Source: Apoda limacodes (taxonomy: Eukaryota > Arthropoda > Insecta > Lepidoptera > Limacodidae). From it: a stretch of 64,000 nucleotides of DNA. The stretch lies in NCBI GenBank assembly GCA_946406115.1, contig OX291545.1, positions 22,129,153-22,193,152 of the forward strand, given 5' to 3'. This document shows positions 1 through 11,700 of the stretch, one piece after another (positions within the stretch are counted from its first letter, which is position 1; every line of letters starts with the position of its first letter). Below the pieces are notes generated by a model that was not told the DNA's origin, searched no databases, and was given only the letters and a program-made list of their open reading frames with translations. The position numbers and the translations under genes are program-made.

Positions 1-411
1 CTCACAGCTCGTCGTTGAACCGAGTCAAATAGGCCAAGCTTGTATCCGGGTGCACCTGCCCAGAGATGGCAGCATTACTCCATAAGGGGCCGAACTTGCG
101 ACTTGTAAAGCAGCATCCTTTGCCCCAACGTGAAGTGCAACTTCACTCTGTTGAGTACACCAAAGTTTTTGACGCTACCTTCAACTTGTCATGCAAATGA
201 TCTCGGAACTTAACATCGCTGAAGATGTCAACAACAAGTATCCCATTGGGATTTGAAGATGGAGAGGGGAGTGTTGTGAAATTTTATGACCACAATGAAT
301 GGGGTTTTCTTAGTGGTCTTTGTACGGTTGAAGCGGACCAAGTTTTCCCGTCCCCAGTCAGAGACCTTGGACAGAGTGGTCTAAATTTCTGCATAAAGTT
401 CTTCACGCTTT
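1..411 (-). mobile_element. L2 LINE fragment (runs off the left edge)
   Basis: The reverse complement matches about 58897-59262 of the longest L2 copy. Landmarks are the Gly-rich turn near GQRLLLYKS and the start of AVRIVDDP. Its 3' end lies outside the window. Confidence 0.75.
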
Positions 412-510
412 TCCTTTTTTATACTACTAAGGTGGCAAATGAGCTAATCCCATACTATAGTCCTTAGAGAAAACCTTCGTAGGAAGCTCATTCCACAACG
501 GAACGAAGGA
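412..510 (-). mobile_element. L2 LINE 3' tail, second antisense copy
   Basis: A poly(T) stretch is followed by ATACTACTAAGGTGGCAAA, the reverse complement of the L2 end. A shortened C-terminal region follows (GGAAGCTCATTCCACAACG). Confidence 0.7.
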
Positions 511-744
511 TGTTTTTTCGTCCTGGTTAGTACTATGTACCTACTTTGTTTGCAAACAACGTCACTATATGTCGCTCCACTTAAAAATGTATATGAACGT
601 TCACGTCCTAGGATGTCAGTGAGAACTGATTTTACTTGCTATTTTCACAACGTCACTAGACGCCGCTGCCTTTTGTATGTGATATTGATTTGTTGACGTG
701 AATGTGTTAAATTAATGTCGTATATATGTTATATAGGTTCGTTA

Positions 745-870
745 GTTTTGACATGACAAGTGATTTATACCCAGGTCCAGCTTCCTAGGTAAGATGATGG
801 AACTGGAAGGTAGGCATAGGAACTCTCACCTAAACAAGATAGTACTGTTGTGTTTGGGCTCGTTATACAA
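745..870 (+). repeat. Flanking repeat E, left copy
   Basis: Resembles 6900-7030 in the same orientation (GATGG.GGAA, GGCATAGGA/GGCCATAGGA, GTGTTTGGGCT). The two copies flank the inverted-arm element. Confidence 0.4.
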
Positions 871-929
871 ACTTAGCTAATTCCATATTTCTCTAAAACC
901 GCACTGTTACAATTTTACAAGCTTTTATT

Positions 930-1257
930 TAAGATCTCAGAGCGATCTGACATATGTGAAATAAGACATAGATGAAACCTTAGGTTCTTAGTAGCGTCTC
1001 ATGTTTTTTAAACACCTGCGTGCTGTTGGAGCTCGCCTTGTGACACCTGGGCAGGTACCAGGTAAGAAAGGTAACTAAAAATAAGATTTACTTAACTTAA
1101 ATTGAAAAGGCTGATTTTTATATATGTTTTGCAGAATAGTATTCTAAAATAGTTTTATAAGTGGCAGACACGTTCCATGGGCCAAAACTTTTGTCGGACG
1201 CTTTAAAGCTCCACAAACAATAATCGAACTTTACTTATTTTTACATGACTGATTTTA
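930..1257 (+). repeat. Left inverted arm of the large element
   Basis: Pairs with about 6468-6838 on the other strand. The right arm carries about 40 extra AT-rich bases made of short TATATAATTTCTA-like repeats. Confidence 0.65.
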
Positions 1258-1258
1258 A

Positions 1259-1704
1259 GGGTTCCGTGCCTGAAAGGTAATTAGGAACCCTATTACTAAA
1301 GCTTCGCTGTCCATCCGTCCATCCGTCAGTCTATCACCAGGCTGTATCTCATGAATCGTTATAGTTAGACAATTGAAATTTTCACAGAAGATGTATTTCT
1401 GTTGCCGCTATAACAACAAACTATAAAAAACAGAATAAAATTTATATTTGAGGGGGCTCCCATACAACAAACGTGAATTTTTTACTCGATTTTACTCGAT
1501 ACCGATTACGGCAACAGGTAGACGCTTTAAATATTCACAGAATACTTAATTATATAGGCACTTTAGAAATAAATAATTAAATTTAAATAAAATAAATATT
1601 TAAGGGGTGCTCCAATACAACAAATTTGTTTTTTTGCCTTTTTTTATAGATAATGGTACGGAACCCTTCGTGCGCGAGTCCGACTCGCACTTGGCCGATT
1701 TTTA
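1259..1704 (-). mobile_element. Family A repeat, copy 1
   Basis: The copy is bounded by GGGTTCCGTGCC and GGTACGGAACCC, which are inverted. It has an outer GCGAGTCCGACTCGC palindrome and a TTGGCCGA end. The L1 LINE starts directly at its edge. Confidence 0.7.
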
Positions 1705-2006
1705 AATTTGTTCAAAGTCAAAGTCAAAGTCAAAATGGTTTATTCAAATAAGGATTTTACAATCACTTTTGAATCGTCAAAGTTTTTAAATATTATTTTT
1801 TGAACCCTCCCACCTTCCCGCCGGTTCACAATGTTGTTGATTTCTACCGAGAAGAATCCGGCAAGAAACTCGATAGTTACTCTTTTAAAAACACTTAAAT
1901 AAACTAAAATACAATTAATGTTTTAAAAAAAAGATTTTTAGTCGTACAATTTTATGTTATTTCCATTTTAATTTGGTTTACCTATGCATCCTGTAATTGA
2001 GCATCA

Positions 2007-3788
2007 TCAGTCCCAAGGATTTTTATCATTTACATAGTCTGAAATATTGTAATATGCCTTTTTACAAAGTGCCTGCTTGATAAAAGATTTAAATTTACTT
2101 ATTGATAGATTTTGAATTTTATTGGGAACTTTGTTGTAAAAGTGTATACATTGCCCCATAAAAGAGTTACTTATTTTGTGTAGACGTGTATCATGCACCA
2201 ACAGCTTATTTTTACTTCTAGTATTTACTTTGTGAACGTCACTTTTCTTGCTGAAACTATTGATATTTTTATGTACATATAAAAGATTTTCATATATGTA
2301 CTGCGACACTAAAGTTAAAATTTTTACTTCCCTAAACCTATCCCTCAGAGATATCCTAGATCCTAATTTATAAATAGCACGAATTGCCCTTTTTTGTAAC
2401 AAAAATATTGTATTTACATCAGCAGCGCTACCCCACAATAGGATACCATATGTCATTAAACTATGGAAATAGCTAAAATATACTATTTTTGCAGTGTCGA
2501 CATCGGTCAATTGTCTTATTTTCTTGATCGCATACACAGCAGAGCTAAGTTTTTTGGCTAGGTTATGAATATGAGGACCCCATTGAAGTTTGGAGTCCAG
2601 CGTTATGCCAAGAAAGACTGTTGAATAAACAAGTTCTAATTGCTCGCCATTAATATTAATACATGTCTGTCTCTGACTAACATTTGGTAATGTAAATTTA
2701 ACACATTTGGTTTTTTTTTCATTAAGTAACAAATTATTAGCGTTAAACCAATTTACAATTTTAGAAAGGGCATCATTTAATTAATTATAACATGTCTGTC
2801 GTCTCTTAACTTTAAAAAGCAAAGAGGTGTCATCAGCAAATAAGACAATGTCATGGTTTTTTACATTATATGGGAGATCGTTAATGTAAATAAGAAATAG
2901 AAAAGGACCTAAAATTGAGCCCTGAGGGACTCCTATAGTCACTGCTGATCCCGGAGATCTTTCACCGTTGACATCTATTTTCTGTACTCTCCTACTCATA
3001 TAGGATGTCAAAAGGTCGAGAGCTTTGCCTCTAATACCATAGTGATGTAGCTTCCTGATGAGATTTTCATGTTGAACACAGTCAAATGCCTTAGATAAAT
3101 CACAAAACACTCCAAGGGCGTCATGCGAATCCTCCCAGGCGTTATATATATTTTTTAATAGTGCCACTCCTGCATCGGTTGTGGAACGGCCTTTCATAAA
3201 GCCAAACTGTTTACTACTAAGTAGCTCATTAATACAGAAATGGCTTAACATTTGACAAAGTATGATTTTTTCAAAAACTTTACTGAGTATAGGTAGTATT
3301 GAAATAGGCCGAAAATTATTAGGATCTGTTGAACTACCTGATTTAAAAAGAGGTATAACTTTGCTAAGTTTCATCTCATCAGGAAACACACCACTATCAA
3401 CACAACTATTAAATATAATGGCTAAGGGTTGTGCTATAACATGAATAATTGAATTTATAGTTTTTACAGAAAGTCCCCAAAGGTCTGTGGTGTTTTTAAT
3501 TTCTAATGTTTTAAATGTATTAATGATATCTGTAGGACTAATGTTTTTAAATACAAAGGGAACGTTACATTCAGGAACACTAGCTTTTAATAATTTTTCT
3601 GCTAAGATTGGACTTGAGTTTAGATGTTCAGTTGTTTTGAATGGGATATTCCTAAAAAACTGTTCAAAGGCAACTGCTACCTCAGAATTTGTTTTAAAAC
3701 TAGCATCATCTACAATCAACTCAAAGTCCTGACAAGAATTCCTAGCTTTACCAGTTTCATTATTTATTATGTTCCATGTAGTTTTTAT
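2007..3788 (-). pseudogene. L1 LINE reverse transcriptase domain
   Basis: Catalytic FADD is intact. Only one TAA (2781-2783), just after FKVKRRQTCYN, interrupts the frame before it resumes with LNDALSKIVNWFNANNLLLN. The C-terminal thumb and tail (RAIYKLGSRISLRDRFREVK) follow. Confidence 0.85.
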
Positions 3789-4961
3789 TTAATTTGTTGA
3801 ATTTTTTACTTTATGTCTGAGGTGAATTGCTTTTGCAACAAGACAGACCTTTTTAAAGGTTTTTGAGTATTTTTTTAAATATTCCCTAAATATTTGGCTA
3901 TTATTATATGTTTTTTCTTTATATAATTCATACAGTTTACGCCTACTTTTATGAATACCTGGGGTAGCCCATTCACTAAAACTAAAGCGACTGGAAATAA
4001 GTTTCTTTTTTGCAGTAAATATTTTATTATACTCTGTAGTAATAGTGTCAAGAACAGTATTGTACATATCATTTGGGTTGCCATTATAAAGCAAATCTGG
4101 AAGTTTATGCATTAAGTTAGATTTAAATGATTCAACCCGTTTAGTTGTTATTGGTATAAATTTAATTTCCTTTTTAGTAATACTATTCTTTCTTTCTAAA
4201 ACCACTAACTGTCCACAATGATCTGACTCTAGATTGCTTATAATTGATTTTTGAATTGGTTTTATGTCAGTAAATATATTGTCGATGCAAGTGGCACTGG
4301 ATACAGCAATTCTAGTTGGTTCACAAAACAAATTATTTAAATTAAAAGACTGAAATAAGGCAAGCAATCTGGTGCTTAATGAGCTATTTTCCAAAATGTT
4401 TATATTGAAGTCTCCACAAACAATGATTTGTTTATTAGAATTGCTGATTTTATTCAGCACTTCTTCCATAACTAATTCAAAATTATCATAAATTGCACAA
4501 GGCGGCTTGTATACACTCACAACAATGAGATGCTCAACTTCTATACAGGACAGCTCGGCAGTTCGCTCAACTGAGAGGCTCACAATGTCTTTACGTTCCT
4601 TAAACTTTAGCTGTTTATTAACTAAAATTAAAGAGCCACCATAGATAGCATTTACTCGGCTGAACGAACTTCCCACCTGGTGATAAGTGAAATTGAACAT
4701 CAACTGATGGCTGCGTAGCCAGTGTTCAGTGATACATAAAATGTCAATCTTTTGGCAGTTTATGAACAATTAAATTTATAGTTCTTTCTGAGACATTCCT
4801 TGTATATTCTGATGCACCAGGTTCAATGGAATATTATTTTTAGTATGACGAAGTTTATTTTTTTGTTTCTGTTTGCATAAAACTTGAGTAGACATAGATT
4901 GTTTAATATAATCATTATTAATGTTGGAATTATATAATATGCCAAAGTGGTCCTTTGTTGT
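3789..4961 (-). pseudogene. L1 LINE endonuclease domain
   Basis: The frame is open from about 4961 (TTKDHFGILYNSN) except for two TAA codons at 4776-4778 and 4770-4772. Endonuclease motifs TEHW, YKPP, GDFN and SDHC are present. The frame continues past the TAA at 3789-3791 into IKTTWNIINNETGKA, a linker typical of this group. Confidence 0.8.
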
Positions 4962-5204
4962 CTGAAAATTTAATTTAAATTATTACATGTCAAATTGTTA
5001 CTAAGGTAATTTGTTACTAAGGTAACTATTACAAAACCTCTTGCAACAACTGAAGAAATATTAAAAGAATGCTACAAACTAGAACCCAGTACAAATACTC
5101 AGTTTATTAAATGGTTATATCGATCCTTATAATAAACATTGTGATGAGAGTGTGTATCCAGCCACTGGCTACCCACTTCTATGGATAAAAACCGTGAATA
5201 TATA

Positions 5205-5500
5205 TAAACATATATTCGCTTCGCCCGCCCTAAATTCGGTTATCGGCTCCTTAATTCACTTCAATTAATTTATTTATTAGTTATACCAATGAATTGCTAT
5301 GGCATGTTATAGGTGCAGCAATAGTTTGCTTAACTCTGTTATAGTTATTGCTGCAGGAACTAATTTTTAGGGATAAACAGTAGCCTATATGCTATTCCAG
5401 GACCTAACCTATATGTATGCCAAGTTTTATTCCGATTCGTCCTGTGGTTGAAGCGTGATTGAGTAACAAACATCCTTTTCCTGTGGGAGCTTTAAGACCC
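5205..5500 (+). repeat. Family B repeat, copy 1
   Basis: Has the family order: CGCCCGCCCTAAATTCGG, TTATCGGC, CTATTCCAGGACCTAACCTA, then a sequence resembling TTCGTCC..GTGGTTGAAGCG. Confidence 0.6.
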
Positions 5501-5534
5501 TTTGTTAGGCCTTCGAGAAAAAAAATATAGACGC

Positions 5535-5971
5535 TCAAGCAAATTTTGTTATAAGATGTTCTGAAACTGATATTGCGAGAATTATGTTAGGACATATGCA
5601 TAATTTGAAAAATGATGATTCGAATGTATGGTTATACGCAGGCACCGGAAATAACGAAAGTAACATTAATTTAACAAAAGTTTGCATGCATTGAATGGAT
5701 GTGACTTTAATCCCGCCTTTTTAAGAAAGGTAAACAAAGACCATTTAATATATTAATGAAGAAACATGAATATTAGCAAGCTTTTTTGCTCATTTTTATG
5801 CAATTTACCAATGAGCATATACAAGAAGATATTTACAGTAAAATACAAAAAAATATCTGCGAAATTTATAGTGTTCCTGGCATACTCGACGTTGATGCTG
5901 CTCGGCTTCAGCTGTTTTTAAATAATTATAGCGTATCTAATATTAACGAAGAATTCGATCCAAATATTTGA
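5535..5971 (+). pseudogene. Decayed transposon-encoded protein
   Basis: Three stretches in different frames read as one broken protein. They are FVIRCSETDIARIMLGHMHN with WLYAGTGNN (about 5540-5690), LHALNGCDFNPAFLRKVNK (about 5682-5740), and IQEDIYSKIQKNICEIYSVP through LFLNNYSVSNINEEFD (5786-5971). The order and the HAL.GCD..PAF.RK motif recall a protein common in arthropod transposons, but I cannot name its superfamily. Frameshifts and a small deletion make it nonfunctional. Confidence 0.5.
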
Positions 5972-6467
5972 ACAAAAATAATTTTAGCAGTTTTTTCCGA
6001 GCTATTTTCATTGCTAGCATATGGAACAATGTAAATCAAAAGCAACCTAAAAAACTTATCATAGTTAAATATTTTATTTTCATAAAATGATTTTTGTTTT
6101 AATTGTTCGAAATGATACGTTTTTATAATAAAATGAAAATAATTCTTCATAAAACAACATTGCACCGAATAAATTTATTTTCCCGATTTGCATACATAAA
6201 TTAATTTACTTAAATATTAATAAATGATTACTTTAACGCTGAAGTTTGTCTTATTTAAATAGAGATGTAAAAATGTTGAACTGAAAGCAGTAAGTACTTT
6301 AAAAATGTTTCAATATTTTACTCTTAGCCTTTTTTTTCTTAGTGCTCTTGCGCTAATTCTCTCGGCTGAATAATTTTTGTGTTCAGGGGATGTTTGGTCA
6401 CTACAATTTGTCTGACTAATGAAATATAACTTTATAATAGTTACCTTAATAACATATTTAAAAATCA

Positions 6468-6838
6468 GACATGTAAAAAGAAGTAAAGTTCGTTTATTTT
6501 TTGTGGAGCTTTAAGGCGTCTGACAAAAGATGCGGCCCATGGAAAGTGTCTGACACTTATGATACTATTCTAGAATAATATTCTACAAAACATGTTTAAT
6601 TTCTTATATAATTTCTATTATATCTTATATAATTTCTACAATCCATATATAAAAATCAGCCAAGTAAATTTAAGTTAAGTAACTCTTATTTTTAGTTACC
6701 TTTCTTACTTGGTACCTGCACAGGTGTCACAATGAGAGCTCCACCAGCACGCAGGTGTTTAAAGAACATGAGACGCTACTGGGAACCTAGAGTTCATCTT
6801 TGTGAAAATAAGTTATGTCAGATCGCTCTGGGATCTTG
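6468..6838 (-). repeat. Right inverted arm of the large element
   Basis: Reverse complement matches 930-1257, including GGTACC near the middle and the TTAAAGCTCCACAAA inner segment. Confidence 0.65.
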
Positions 6839-6899
6839 GACTATTAGTTTCATCTGTCCCGTTGTCTGTAATTAAATCTTGCAAGTTAAATTTGACCAA

Positions 6900-7030
6900 C
6901 TTCCGACCAAATTATGTCATAGAGCTGGTCTGATGGTGGAAGCAGTAGGAGGCCATAGGACGTATCTGTAACGAAACGATTCTGTAACCATCGAGTTTGG
7001 GCTTCTTTGATTTGACAAGACAAGTACTCT
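6900..7030 (+). repeat. Flanking repeat E, right copy
   Basis: Direct-orientation partner of 745-870; see that entry for shared landmarks. Confidence 0.4.
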
Positions 7031-7706
7031 GGTGTTAACCCTGGTTATCGGGTCTCATAAAAGCTTGTTTGTAAAAAAAAATACGTATATATTTCTTAAT
7101 AAATCAAATATTTAAGCTTCACTTTTTTGTTGCCATTGTTTTTAATTGAAAGGCTGTTTTTAAAAAGTATTTTTATTTTCTAATTGATTTTAAGAAGTGG
7201 TAAAAGAAATATTCATGAGTGTGATAATAATGCTAATTTCAAGGATGTAAATATTTTCTTGAACCCTAGGTAGGTTCGAGAAACCCATATCACTTACTCA
7301 CCTTTTGGGCCTCGTTGGAGTACCTATGCTAATGCTTATGCGTATGCTTTGCTTCTGTTTAGTTAAGAACATTAGTAAAACAAACATAAAATCTGGAAGA
7401 GTACTTTTGAGGGGCCACGCGAACTTTCGTAATATGAGACCTTTGTCAACATATTTTTAGAATTTTTGTATGAATAATTTCACACTTCCCCTGACCCCGC
7501 AGCCCATTCCATTCAAGTATTAAACTGATATCCCTATTAAAAGTAAGGCAATGTATTTAATCATTGTTATATACGTTTAAAAGATTCGGAAATAACCATC
7601 AATAGAAAACAGTACCCAGTTCGCATTATCACTTATATTACGGCTAGTCATGCAGCTGATATCGGACAACTAGATAACAGGGAGACATTCGATCTAGCAG
7701 TTATTA
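7031..7706. other. Gap with no recognised feature
   Basis: AT-rich sequence between repeat E and the candidate promoter of gene 1. I see no gene or repeat in it. Confidence 0.5.
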
Positions 7707-8635
7707 TCAGTCAGGCGGTGGCGAGCGATAACTTGTGCACCGGAATTGTTTTGTAAGTACAAAACGGTTTTTTAGTCTTTGTAAAAAAAAGTATCACATG
7801 GTGCTGGAATTTGTTACATACTCATGTAAGTTAGAATTTTGAATTTTTTTTTATTTATTTATATCACAGTTTTTTTATTTATCTCTTCTTCAATTAAGTT
7901 TGTTTTGTTTTCCAAGACACGTCGCATGTTATAGCGAATACATAATAAATTTAATAACTTGTGTTCTGTCTAAAAGTTGGTTATCCACTTATAAGTAGAC
8001 TAGATTTTTCCAGCGGCTCCGCCCGAACTAAATTCTGTTATCGGCGTGGAACTCCTTAATTAACCCTTAATTATACTAATGAAGTTTGCTATAGCTGCAG
8101 CTATAGTTCTTTCAAACTTGGTTCCAGTTATTCCCGCGGGAACTTTTGAATTTTTCGGTTGAAAAATTATGTGTTAATCCAGGGTGTCAGCTACCTCTAT
8201 ACCAAATTTTATCAAAATTGATCCAGCCGTTTGGGCGTGGAAGAGTAACAAATATAAAAAGACACTTTTCACAATTTCGCCTTTAGAATATTAATGTGAT
8301 AACCGAATTCTTGGATAACCGACCTTTAGACAGAACACTGGGAAATAGATTGATTATTCATTCGCTGTAACATGGCTTGGAAGACAAAAAAAAACTTTGT
8401 TGAAAAATCTTTTCGAACCAATTCTGACTTATAGTTCACCAAGAACTAGCAAAGGCGGTGTAATCTTTTGTCCCTGGTCTTTAATTTTACCACTCTTACG
8501 CTAACTTAAAATCTTACTTCAGTCCAGATACACTTACATAATAATATATGAAACAATGTAGTGGCATGTCACCTGTCTAACAGGACTAAGGTGTTAAAAT
8601 AGTGAAATTTTTTTTAGTAATACAAAGTTAAAACG
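7707..8635 (+). promoter_or_regulatory. Candidate promoter and 5' UTR exon/intron of gene 1
   Basis: A TCAGT initiator lies at 7707-7711. It is followed by a short GC-richer stretch that ends at a consensus donor, GTAAGT at 7753. A pyrimidine-rich TTTTTTTTAG ends near 8616, about 20 bases before the start codon, and would serve as acceptor. This suggests a non-coding first exon at about 7709-7752. The intron would contain a family B repeat (7998-8301). No transcript was seen, so this is inference. Confidence 0.35.
7998..8301 (+). repeat. Family B repeat, copy 2
   Basis: Starts CCAGCGGCTCCGCCCGAAC, passes CCCGCGGGAACTTTTGAA, and ends AGAATATTAATGTGATA. Confidence 0.65.
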
Positions 8636-8771
8636 ATGGTACGCGCTTTACCTCCACACTTAGCTAAAGTGGCTCAAGATGAATTAAACGAAGATCCGAA
8701 ACGACTTGAAGAAGATCTGAGACATTTAAAAGACTGGATATCAAAACAACATCATCTGAAAGCGAGGATTG
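8636..8771 (+). CDS. Gene 1 coding exon 1
   Basis: Encodes MVRALPPHLAKVAQDELNED onward (45 residues plus one base) and ends at the donor G|GTACGT. The exon is too short for a default ORF caller. It aligns with exon 1 of the paralog (142 nt there, same phase). Confidence 0.88.
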
Positions 8772-11700
8772 GTACGTCCAAGTTAATCTTACTTTCTTCA
8801 TATTTTTGAAGCTCAGTAGATTTGGAAGTAAATTGCCCCAGATAGAACGTCTAAATACAAAGTCTACTAATAGGGTAGTCGCAGCACATAGCTGTATTTT
8901 TTTTTAGATGATGCATAAGCAACCGTCTGTAAGCTGCTGTGACCGCTTACCATCAGCTCCCTGCCAAGGTTTTCTCAAAGAATTACAGTATGGGGGGAAC
9001 CAGTACTTTATTTCGGGGCAAAGGTTGCTGCTTTATCCGGCTTGTCCGGCATATGGAGTACTGTGCCATGCCATTATTTTGTGCACCCGGAAACCAGCTT
9101 GGCCCTTTTGACTCGGTTCAACGACGGGCTGTGAGAATCGTCGACGATCCCAAACTCACAAGCCATATCGAGCCCTTAAGGAATCTGAGCAGAGACTTTG
9201 CCTCCCTGTGTGTGTTCTACCGCTAGTTTAATGGGATGTATTCTGAGGAATTGTTCGAAATGATGCCCACGGCTACTTTCTACCATCGCACCGCTCGTCA
9301 TCGGCAGGGAATCAACCTCATAACTTAGACCATAAATGGTCACATATGGTGCGGTTTCAGATAAACTTCCTTCCGCGAACGCTTAGCTTGTGGAATGAGC
9401 TCTCTGCCAATGTTTTCTCTAAGGATTACAGTATGGGGTTCTTCAAGAAAGAATTTATTTGATTTTTAAAGAATCAGCAACGCGCGAGTGATGCCCCAGG
9501 TATTGCAAGCGTCCATAAGCTGCTGTGACCGTTTGCCATCAGGCGGGCCGCAAGCTTGTTTGCCACCTTAGTGGTATAAAAAAAAAACTCATTGAAGACG
9601 AAAAAATTTATAGCTCGAATTCAAGCAAAAAGGCGTTAAAAGGTATGATAATATACCCGGATAAATGATGTTGAGTGTATTTAGGTACGTCTCTTGCCCT
9701 AGGAGTAAATTCTGGGCTACATTTCTTTGTCGATTGAAATCAATCGAAAAGTCAATTAAAGAGAAATCATGATCTCGTTCTGGGCCAGCGTCTTGTCCAT
9801 ACTATTATCGGCAGTTTATATTGTAAATTAGAAAATAAGGTTTGTTATTTGTTCTTCCTTCACTTCGCTTTGACACAGCAATAGTTGAAGAGACGGAAAA
9901 GTACAGGCTATTTTGATATTGATTTAAATTTCCTGCAGGAATTACTAATAACCGAATATTACGCAATAAAATATTAGCTTTCGCTTGCTATAGTAAATTT
10001 CTAACTGTAATAGAAGAGTTCCTAGGAATCTAACGCCGATAACCGATTAGCGCCGAGGAAAATTGTATTTAAAAACTTTTTAACAAAAAAAATATATACC
10101 CGTTGAACATAGATCCTTCTCCTTTTTTGAAATCGGTTAAAATTAATGTCATGTGAATCTACATAAATTTCCATGTGGAATAAACAAAGTGCAAGCCATG
10201 TAAGGGTATAAAAATTGTTGTGGAATATGCAAACAGAGACTGTTAATGTAACACCCTATTTGCCATAGTAGATACCCCACTTTCAGACAACGAACATTAA
10301 TTTCAAACACAATTTTCAATACTCAGAAAATTATTTTTACCATATATGATACGGGCAAGCAATTTCTAGAACTGTTCTCAATTTCTAGTTAATAGCATTT
10401 GCAGCTGCTGAGTAATACAGTCGTGACATGCAAACAAATACTAATACAGTCGTGACATTCACAAAGACACTAATAAAGTAGTATTTTTGTTTGAATTCAT
10501 TGAATCTTATATTTACTTTACGGATTAATTAAATCTCAGTTTTATAAACCGACTTCAAAAAAGGAGGAGGTTCTCGATGATGTTATATGTTTTTTTCTTA
10601 ATGTTTGTTACGTCAGAACTCCGTCATTTATAAATTGATTTGGAAAATTTTAACGTACTGGGAAGTATGGCCATGTAAAATTCTCCGTGACGAAGGCACC
10701 ACTGTGAATAAGATTATTGAAACAATATACGATACAATTATCGCTCCTCATTTTAATACGCGCATTCTAGTTGTCAACTCGACATTCTTTTTTCAATTCA
10801 TTAATTAGGTATTGTGTTATAATTTAAATTTGGCTACAATTTCTATATAAAGGCTAGTTTTCTTTTAATAAATTAAAAACATAAAAAACTAGCCATAAAC
10901 GTAAGCGCTCTACGCTTAAGCGACATAAAAACCTTATAAGAGCTGGCTTAAGATAGTTTTAGCTATTTTATACTTGACTTCCTCAACTGGCGTCTATCAC
11001 CCCCTTAAGTGCATGCAAAGCATTAGCAAGTAAAAAGTTTCGTTTACATTTTACAAAAAATAAACAAGTGTGACAAAATTTATGAAAAGTTTTGAGTTAG
11101 ACATTGATCAGTAGATAAGGTAAGTGTTTATTATTTATAGATAAGCATTAATAGTTGGTGCATTAAGTACCTTTATTTGAATTGGTGTTATCAAGAATTG
11201 TACCTATATTGTAAGTGGTCCAATTCCATTACTCCTTAGTACGTACGTACTCACTTTACTAGTTGCCCTGGCAGACGCTGTTCTGCCTTTTCTGACATCC
11301 CTCGACACATCGCTCGCCTGTGCCACAACTTTGTCTTTGCTTAGGGTTCTTCCTTTATACTTTCTTTTTTCTTGCTTGGCTCTTAAGAACCGTAGTGTGA
11401 TTTTATATAGCCTTAACATTTCACATGAACTGAGCTATCGAATGCAAAAAGATTTTTTAAATCCGGATGACAGTTCTAGAGATTAGCACGTTCAAACCCA
11501 AAAAAGCCACGAAGGGTTCAGTACCGTTATCTATGAAAACGGTAAAAAAATCACGCTACCCCTTAAATATTTGTTCTATTTTAATTTAACTATTTATTTT
11601 TAAAGTAAATAAATAACTAAATATTCTGTGAATATTTCAAGCGTCTACCTGTTGCCGTTATCAATATCGAGCAAAACGAGCAAAAAAATTACGTTTGTTG

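Larger units (their letters stand above)
1709..4973 (-). mobile_element. L1: nearly full-length jockey/CR1-group LINE
   Basis: On the minus strand one reading frame encodes an endonuclease then a reverse transcriptase. The endonuclease (to about 3790) shows IDILCITEHW, VSVYKPP and VCGDFNINIL. The reverse transcriptase shows ISPTD, FGFMKGRSTTDA, VFCDLSKAFDCV, GVPQGSILGPFLF and LFADDTSL. A C-terminal region reaches 2007. Frame-preserving nonsense codons at 4776-4778, 4770-4772, 3789-3791 and 2781-2783 break it. The 3' end is a TCAAAG-type repeat (GACTTT on the element's strand) at about 1712-1733 rather than poly(A). TTTAAATT at 1701-1708 and 4974-4981 is a possible target duplication. Confidence 0.88.
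930..6838. mobile_element. Large decayed element bounded by long inverted repeats
   Basis: The sequence at about 930-1257 reappears in inverted orientation at about 6468-6838, at roughly 85 percent identity by eye. Landmarks such as CAGAGCGATCTGACAT, GTAGCGTCTCATGTT, ACACCTGCGTGCTG and TTAAAGCTCCACAAA appear in both arms. Between them lie a decayed element-encoded protein (5535-5971) and later insertions: a family A repeat, the L1 LINE and a family B repeat. This looks like an old DNA transposon with arms of about 330-370 bp. Superfamily and exact ends are not determined. Confidence 0.6.
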
